From Haematococcus lacustris (lineage: Eukaryota; Chlorophyta; Chlorophyceae; Chlamydomonadales; Haematococcaceae), in the NCBI GenBank assembly GCA_030144725.1, contig JASKMD010000003.1, positions 19,478,710 through 19,542,709 of the forward strand: a stretch of 64,000 nucleotides of DNA. Reading direction: 5' to 3'. The notes beneath the pieces are model-generated. The model was not told the DNA's origin, searched no databases, and was given only the letters and a program-made list of their open reading frames with translations. Within the stretch, counting starts at the first letter, position 1, and every line of letters begins with the position of its first letter. Positions 58,801 through 64,000 of the stretch are shown one piece after another. The position numbers were made by a program, and so were the translations under genes.

Positions 58801-60067
58801 GCCCTGCCCTCAGCCCTGCCCCACCTCTCCCTGCCTTCCACCTCACTGCGTCATCAGGGGTGCCCCCTCCTCCCCCTCTGCACCTGCTTCATGGCCCAGG
58901 CCAGGAATTGCTTCTGGTAGGGCAGCAGCGTCATGAGCAGGTCAGGGGGCGGCTCCATGCTCTCACGCCAGGAGTAGCCCACGCTGGTGTCAAGGTCGAC
59001 AAGCTCCTCCTCCTCCCCCTCCTCCCCACTCCCCATCCTCCCTCCTTGCTCCTGGCCTCCTCCTGCCTGCCTCCCTCCCTCCTCCCCCTCAACATCTGAA
59101 CCACCCTCCTCCTCGGCCTCCGCCTCTTCCTCCTCCTCTTCCTCAACTGCCTCTTCCATTTCCTCCTCTGCTGCCTCCACCCTCCACCCCCGCCCCCGGC
59201 CCCGCCCCCGGCCCCGGCCCCGCCCCTGGCTGTGTGCCAAGCGGCCCCCACCCCTCCCCCGGCGGCCACTGGCCCTGGCCGTCCCCCCCCGACCCAGGCC
59301 CCCCTGCTGCGTCCCCCTCCCCTCCCACTGCGGTGTCTGGGCCAGCAGAGGGCCAGCGGGGCAGGGGAGGCAGAGGCAGCTGCCAGGAGGCCAGGAGGGG
59401 GAGCCGGAGGGGGAGGGGCAGACAGCGCCCTGCTGGCGGGGGAGGCTCGGCGCGCGCGCTTGGCCTCCAGGGCCTCCTGCTCTGATCCTGCCTCCGCTGC
59501 TGCACACCAGTGGGGGGGAGCAGGACAGGGCATCACTGGGCAGGGCCACATGCCCGGCTGCTGTCTCTTCCAAGGAAGCAGCACGCTATGCGGCAGACAG
59601 GCAGGCGAAGACTGCCACAGCTGACACAACAGGGTCCCCAGCGCTGTGCAATGGGCAAGGAGCAGGGCAGCAGGCGGCCCTGCACTCCCACCTGCAACAG
59701 GGGAAGCACGGCGCCGGCCGGCACCCGCCCCTCTGCCCCTGCCCCGTGCGGCACCACCCCTGCCCGCCTTCAAGCCTGGCTCTGATCCCTGGTCAGGGCT
59801 GGCGGCATCTGCCTCGCTGCCGCTGTCTGCCTCTCCTGCCAGGTCTACGATGGACATGCTGCCACCCGCGTCCACTGCGGCTGTTCCGCCAGAGGGGTCC
59901 GCATGCTTCCCTGCTTTAGGGTCGTCCGGATCGCAGCCGGAGCTTTCGCCTTGTGACTGGCCCTTGGCGCAGTTTCGGCGCGTGGCTCGAGTAGCTCTGC
60001 CTTGCGGTAAGTTGCAAGGCTCGGCAACATGCGCATCACGAGGGGCGCTAGGGGCGCGACGGCCCAT
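46881..60067 (-). CDS. RAD16: RAD16-type SNF2 helicase with RING finger (nucleotide excision repair)
   Basis: Many exons. In yeast, Rad16 with Rad7 acts in global-genome excision repair. The ATG at 60067 starts an acidic/Gly-rich head. SNF2 motifs in order: [15 protein letters not shown] (to 58884); [15 protein letters not shown] (58485-58547); [29 protein letters not shown] and [15 protein letters not shown]; a finger [10 protein letters not shown]...HLRYFCG; a long acidic/Lys insert (about 54210-55060); [12 protein letters not shown] (53744-53952); [13 protein letters not shown] (53508-53599); YYFCAKKC (from 53011) and [62 protein letters not shown]. The RING is [25 protein letters not shown], then KCPACSQPL. 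Helicase [46 protein letters not shown] and [18 protein letters not shown]. The last visible exon ends QLVFE-stop at 46881. An overlapping GTGAGT could instead splice to a short unseen final exon. Confidence 0.92.
47391..47450. repeat. CA-rich microsatellite in RAD16 intron
   Basis: ACACAC run continuing as ACACACCCCC units, just inside the donor of the intron preceding the [11 protein letters not shown] exon's neighbour. Confidence 0.8.
48357..48421. repeat. (CAGCCC)n in RAD16 intron
   Basis: Eleven CAGCCC hexamers; the same unit as the (GGGGCT)n array at 43521 read on the other strand. Confidence 0.9.
48853..49359. repeat. Composite hexamer array: (AGGGTC)n, (AGGGCC)3, (AGGGGC)n in a RAD16 intron
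   Basis: AGGGTC from about 48853 to 48960, three AGGGCC units, then about 64 AGGGGC units to 49359. No other interruptions. Each block differs at a single position of the hexamer. Confidence 0.97.
51520..51730. repeat. GGGGAGGAGGGGCGA minisatellite in RAD16 intron
   Basis: About thirteen 15-bp units with minor variants (GAAGGGCCGAGG), confined to an intron. Confidence 0.9.
54210..55060 (-). other. Acidic/Lys-rich low-complexity coding insert in RAD16
   Basis: One long open frame ([13 protein letters not shown] at its end) with runs of Glu/Asp/Ser and Gly/Lys ([33 protein letters not shown]). It sits between the helicase Ib region and DEAH, where yeast Rad16 has only about 30 residues. Confidence 0.7.
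55085..55197. repeat. TGGTTGGGTGGTGAGGG minisatellite in RAD16 intron
   Basis: Imperfect units (GGTGGTTGGGTGGTGAGGGT) repeated about five times. Confidence 0.85.
56860..57121. repeat. (AGGGGG)n array in RAD16 intron
   Basis: Nearly pure AGGGGG hexamers like those at 24429-24700. It lies between the [10 protein letters not shown] exon and the VALYHGPKR exon. Confidence 0.95.
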
Positions 60068-61321
60068 TCAGCGCCCGTTGCTCACGGCAAACTGCGGCAC
60101 TGGATGTGAACACCTGGAAGCCCCTAATTTTCCACCATCGTGGTCGTAATTCAACCGTTTTTCAAATCAGCAAGAATCCAGACTAGCCAGGTGCCCCTTC
60201 CTGTCTCTGTCTTATTACATCTTGTGATCAAGCAAGAATCCAGGCCAACAAAACTTATTCAACAAGGAACAACATGTTGGACTGTGGGTAATCCAAGCAA
60301 GAATCCAAGCACGAATCCAAGCAAGAATCCAAGCAAGAATGCAGGCTAGCCAGGTGCCCCTTGCTGTCTCTGTCTTACTACCTCGCAAACATGATCTGGT
60401 CTGGCACTGGTGTTTTAACGCTCTAAAGCGTCAGGTCAGGTGCCTGTGGCCTGCTGCACAACTCAGTGGGGTGTGGCAGTTTCAGAGCTGACCCGTTCAA
60501 GAGCAGGCCCGGGCTGTGGGGATCGAACAGGTACCCAAGAAGCCTCTTGCACCATCGCCTCCACACATCCACCTACGCCACGGGGGGGACTGTGCACCTA
60601 GCCAAAGTGGTCATGAACCCTAAGAAGTGAAGAGGTTGGGCGGACAAGCAGCTCAGACCTCAGCAACCAGCTTCAGGTAATGGGCTGAAGTAGGTGGGTC
60701 GCTTATGGGAAACATCAGCTGCATATGGGAAACATCAACTGCATATGGGAAACGTCAGCTGCATGGGAAACGTCAGCTGCTTATGGGAAACGTCAGCTGC
60801 ATGGGGAAACGTCAACTGCTAATGGGAGACACCAGCTGATCGCGGAGCCCCTCCTCACAGCTGGCATTCACTATCATAAGGCATGGACATTGACATTGGC
60901 ATCAGACACGTATCAACCGAAGTGATAACCCCTGCACAGCCATTTTGCATAGGCTGTGTGTCTAGATCATACTCAGCTGGAGGTGTTGAGGGAAGATGAG
61001 CGTTGGCGCTAGGCAGTGGCAGCATCTGCTGTATGTACAGACACACACCTCAGTGGCGTGTCTACCTGCCTCGTTGCCATGGCCGTGACCACCAGCTGCT
61101 GACCATGTTATACTAGGGTAAGTCACAGGCAAGTGCAGTGGTGATGCTAGAACAGGATGTGCTCTGCTTTGCAACTGCGTAAGCACAGTGCAAGGTAAAC
61201 AGTTGCTGAGTAGAGGGCGTCTGGGGTTCTGCCGCTAGGGACTCGGCATGTCGTGGCAGATGCGCAGCTGCACAAGCTACCTCCAACATAGGGTGTTTAG
61301 CTTGCTGCTCTGCCCAGGAGC
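60068..61321. repeat. Intergenic region with tandem and dispersed repeats
   Basis: GCAAGAATCCA units are tandem at 60230-60345, and the surrounding AGCCAGGTGCCCCTT.CTGTCTCTG phrase is duplicated at 60185-60215 and 60347-60380. Positions 60247-60295 resemble the CAACATGGAACA repeat. A ~20-bp minisatellite (TATGGGAAACGTCAGCTGCA) has about seven copies at 60702-60838. No gene seen. Confidence 0.7.
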
Positions 61322-61525
61322 TTATCTCGTCACGGCCATGTCATCCTCGTCGAAGTCATCCTCGAAACTATTGAAAAAGTCCGCGTCCACCAGGCGGTCT
61401 GAGGGCGCGCTGACTGGCTCTGGGAAGTCATCCGCCACATCGTCCTCAGCGAATAGAGTAGACTCTGGATCCCCGTCGAGTGCAGGCGCGATATTACCGC
61501 TACCACTGGTCGGCTGCATTTGCAT
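61322..61525 (-). CDS. SMAP1: SMALL ACIDIC PROTEIN 1-like, 67 aa
   Basis: The ATG at 61525 opens a 67-residue acidic protein ending RLVDADFFNSFEDDFDEDDM plus AVTR. Plant SMAP1 is about 60 residues, acidic, and ends in an almost identical Phe/Asp-rich block (ADFFNxFxDDFD). In Arabidopsis it affects auxin (2,4-D) responses and associates with the COP9 signalosome. A TTTTCTAG acceptor 43 bp upstream of the ATG suggests a 5'UTR intron. It is too short for strong statistics, but the C-terminal block is distinctive. Confidence 0.72.
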   Translation of the reverse strand: MQMQPTSGSGNIAPALDGDPESTLFAEDDVADDFPEPVSAPSDRLVDADFFNSFEDDFDEDDMAVTR

Positions 61526-61909
61526 GTTGAGGCAGTTGATTGTTGTCGGTCGATCTAGAAAAGAAGTGTTGGGAAGGCTTCGGAAACTCACACCCCGTCG
61601 TCTGCTCGCACGCTTTCCCACGCTTTCCCACGATTCATTAATTCCCGCCCGCCGCGATGCACGAGACTGTTACGAGGCAGTTCTTGCTGCTTGCATTTTA
61701 CTTATCGTGGCTCCCAACAGATGTAGCCGAAAGTCTTCTTAGAACGCCTAGTGCAGCTCAATCACATGGAAATATTCGTCGTCTACTTGTGCGGAGGCCG
61801 GCCTTTTGCCGAGGGCCTTTGTGTGGGAGTGGTGGAAGGCATTTGATGTCTCCACGATGCTGCTAAAGCTGTATGTACATCACGCTCATCGTGCTCATTT
61901 ATGTACGTA
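61526..61909 (+). other. Spacer with a short unplaced ORF
   Basis: 61657-61866 opens MHETVTRQFLLLAFYLSWLP, with a hydrophobic start, diverging from the SMAP1-like gene. A different frame at 61815-61910 reads FVWEWWKAFDVSTMLLKLYV. No family recognised; it may be chance or element-derived. Confidence 0.25.
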
Positions 61910-62075
61910 GTAGATAATGGTGTCGCGGGTCGTTTTAGGTGGTTGTAAAAGGCGAGGTCGAGGCGCTGGAGCGTAACAGCTCGAGACCGAAGCCAGCAGC
62001 CGCGGAGCGTAGCGACGCGGCTGCTGGCTGAGGTCGAGAGCTGTTACGCTCCAGCGCCGAGACCGAGCCTTTTTC
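61910..62075. mobile_element. Foldback/MITE-like element 1 with 97-bp palindromic core
   Basis: Core 61962-62058: outer arms GGCGCTGGAGCGTAACAGCTC and its complement, inner arms AGCCAGCAGCCGCG and its complement, with an 11-nt loop. The left end TAGATAATGG is a diverged form of the terminal repeat of element 2. No clear right end of its own is seen. Confidence 0.75.
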
Positions 62076-62080
62076 GTAGT

Positions 62081-62280
62081 AGATAGTGGAAGCGCCGGTA
62101 GTTTTAGGCGCCCTAAAAACGCGAGGCCGAGGCGCTGGAGCGTAACAGCTCGAGACCGAAGCCAGCAGCCGCGGAGCGTAGCGACGCGGCTGCTGGCTGA
62201 GGTCGAGAGCTGTTACGCTCCAGCGCCGAGGCCGAGTGTTTTTGGGGGACTAAAACGCCCCGGGCGCTTCCACTATCTAA
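62081..62280. mobile_element. Foldback/MITE-like element 2, 200 bp
   Basis: Ends TAGATAGTGGAAGCGCC (62081-62097) and its exact complement near 62264-62280. The core 62131-62227 is identical over 97 bp to the core of element 1. Nested imperfect inverted segments (CTAAAAACGCGAGGCCGAG) join the ends to the core, so nearly the whole element can fold back. Confidence 0.8.
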
Positions 62281-62638
62281 TTTAGTTCCGTTTTTGGTGC
62301 GTTGTGGCTGCATTCTATGCGGCGAAGCCGCACTTCTGGAGCAACGCTTTGATTTGAAGCGAAGGGCGGGGCGTGGTAGCACCATACGCGACTTGCAACG
62401 GTAGCCAGTTTGAACCATCTATGCACTTTTCTAAAATGGTCCGCGTCCCGCGTTTTTAAGAGCATAATAGGGAACTAAGTCTGTTAAACAGCAGGCTATT
62501 AACTATTATAACGCATGAAAACGGAACTAAATCACGGTTTAGATTTTATTGGTGGTTGGTGGTTAATTGCTTAGAACCGGCGTAAGTACACTGGCGTGTA
62601 ACACAGCATTGATATGTCGCTGTAGAGATTGGTAGAGG

Positions 62639-63931
62639 ATGGAGCGAAACAGGCAGCATAATCGTAATGCCTCGGACATTGAAGTTGACCGCGAGCTCGA
62701 GGCTCAGCCAGAGCCAAGCCAGGCGCAGAAGAACAAGAAGGCCAGCGGTGAAGCGCGCAGGGACCGACACGACAATAACACATGGCATGCGAAGAAGGCC
62801 AAACGGCATACCGTGATGAGGGGGGTGTGCGCTGCTGGTTTAGAGGCGGGTGCGGTCGTGGCGTCCGAAGTGGTCGAGGCGCGGGTCGTCACGCAACTCG
62901 AGGCTTGGGTGGAGGCCTGCAGCATGAGAGCGCTGCTCGGGAGCTTGCTACTGGGTCTCGCGGTGCGAGGCTGGTTCACGCAGCTCAGGGGGCTTCCTGA
63001 CGGGCAGGAGGTCTTCGAGGAAATCCCAGCTGAGGACGCGTTCATCCCGAACCTGGCGGACCGCAACATGTACCTGCAGCTCATCCGCGGACTGCCTCCC
63101 AGAAGGCGCTCCTCTCAGCCCAGCGCAGCTGTGGAGGATGTGTTGGCCTTGTACCCGGGTCTCCACGCCCGCCTCAACGCTGTACCTCGCTATGAGCACG
63201 ACTCCAACACCGTGGACGACGTGGGCACCAAGCTCGGCTGCCACAGGTCGCCCCCACAGGTGGCAGCCACAGGTCGGCTGCCACAGGTCGCCCCGGGGCA
63301 GCAGGCTTCAGTGGCAGTGGCAGCATTGGCAGCAAGGGTGTGCCTGTCAACCAGATGCGACGGGAGGCATGCAAGCAGTTCCCCGGGCGTGTGGTGCTGG
63401 TGCATGAGTTTCGTACCAGCCGGGTCAGCTCTGCCCGCACCAACGTGGTGCAGGGCCAGGCAGAGTCCTTCAGGTGAGAGACCTCAGATGCATTCGCACT
63501 GTAGGAGTGGAGTCAAGCTTTAGAATGGCATCTCACACACCAGCCTAGACTGTGCCCTGCACCGTTTAGGCTACACATGGCTTGGCTTAACACTTGGTTT
63601 GGCAAGGAAGGGTCTTACAAGTGAGCATTGACATATGTTGCCTTGCAGGTGGCTGTACCCGGTGCGCAGCATGGCGACGCGGTCCCGGATCCGGGGCTCA
63701 ATGTGCTCTACAAGCAATGTCATCAGGCGCAGGTTCTACGACCGAGACGTGCCAGCCGCGCTTAACATCCGCCGCATTGCAGCCGGGCCGGGCCGCCCAC
63801 GCGAGCTCAGCAGCTGGCTGGGCCGCCCCGCCATGCCTAACCCAGGCAGACCAGGCCAGGAGTGGGTGCAAGTGCGCGACAGAGGCCTGCTGCGGAAGTG
63901 GCAGCGGCGGCACCAGCGGCAGCGACAGTGA
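62639..63931 (+). pseudogene. Fanzor-like (TnpB-related) gene with internal deletion
   Basis: The N-terminal exon from ATG 62639 has a charged leader (EARRDRHDNN), then EACSMRALLGSLLLGLAVRG, DAFIPNLADRNMYLQLIRGL and LNAVPRYEHDSNTVDDVGTK. After a 70-bp stretch of CCACAGGTCGCC-type repeats the frame resumes with GFSGSGSIGSKGVPVNQM and VVLVHEFRTSRVSSART, ending at an R|GTGAGAG donor (63474). The second exon (63649-63931) reads WLYPVRSMATRSRIRG, MCSTSN, then FYDRDVPAALNIRRIAAGPG and a basic tail. RDVPAALNI is the RuvC-III signature of IS605 OrfB/TnpB/Fanzor proteins. RuvC-I (first Asp) and the preceding region are absent, and the zinc-ribbon Cys after RTSR are replaced. The copy cannot encode a complete nuclease. 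Confidence 0.75.
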
Positions 63932-64000
63932 CATGTGTATCATGCCATGAGCCAAACAAACAAACAATACGATTGCCCCTTACAAAGGGGATGTGTGTGC
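63932..64000 (+). ncRNA. Candidate 3' end of the Fanzor-like element with terminal hairpin (possible guide-RNA scaffold)
   Basis: After the stop come 40 bases, then CCCCT-taca-AAGGGG-ATGTGTGTG at about 63976-63999. The same hairpin and trailing ATGTGTGTG close the relic at 28734-28762 although the loop differs, which suggests structural conservation. TnpB and Fanzor guide RNAs derive from this end of their elements. Transcription and processing are inference only. Confidence 0.35.

Noticed and set aside
60480..60610. tRNA/SINE-like sequence (GTTCGATCCCCAC on the minus strand)
   Set aside because: Only the T-loop looks right. No D-arm and no acceptor stem could be paired. It could be an old SINE head, but I cannot support a call.

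Overview
The window looks like nuclear DNA of a green alga, most likely a chlamydomonadalean; a Haematococcus-like genome would fit, but that is inference from texture. The evidence is: GC-rich DNA, intron-dense genes with short GT-AG introns, plant-lineage proteins (a BBD-type nuclease, a plant-style rhomboid, a SMAP1-like acidic protein), a Fanzor-like family of the kind seen in algae, and very heavy G-rich microsatellite load. All gene models below were assembled by hand from splice sites and reading-phase agreement. Five of them close exactly to a whole number of codons over four or more exons.

Layout. 386-2415 (-): N-terminal half of a Noc3-like ribosome-biogenesis gene, leaving the window to the left. 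3674-7522 (-): complete aldo-keto reductase. 8247-10494 (-) and 10700-11775 (+): a head-to-head pair of paralogous four-helix membrane proteins sharing a 205-bp spacer. 12481-14813 (-): plastid-type rhomboid. 15097-15716 (+): secreted Cys-rich protein with an exon relic just upstream. 17796-20298 (-): BFN/UVR (BBD-type) nuclease. 21737-22880 (+): unrecognised Cys-rich/Pro-rich ORFs. 24067-28392 (-): complete Aha1 co-chaperone gene. 28711-29358 (-): Fanzor-like relic. 29459-31461: hAT element with an 8-bp target duplication. 32857-36000 (+): possible HARP/SMARCAL1-type gene running into a 500-N gap. 36501-37668: GGGCT satellite. 39757-44539 (-): ING-domain gene whose C-terminus carries a Tudor/Agenet-like fold, with a 1,553-bp TA-flanked transposon in its middle. 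46881-60067 (-): RAD16 SNF2/RING helicase stretched to about 13 kb by repeat-filled introns. 61322-61525 (-): SMAP1-like. 61910-62280: foldback elements with 97-bp palindromes. 62639-64000 (+): internally deleted Fanzor-like element with a terminal hairpin.

The host genes are unrelated housekeeping functions: ribosome assembly, redox, chaperone, chromatin, DNA repair and membrane proteolysis. They do not form an operon or cluster. The unusual content is the mobile and repetitive fraction. It includes cut-and-paste elements with exact target duplications, non-autonomous Fanzor-like copies, nested MITE-like insertions, and introns swollen by pure G-rich hexamer and pentamer arrays that stop short of the splice sites.
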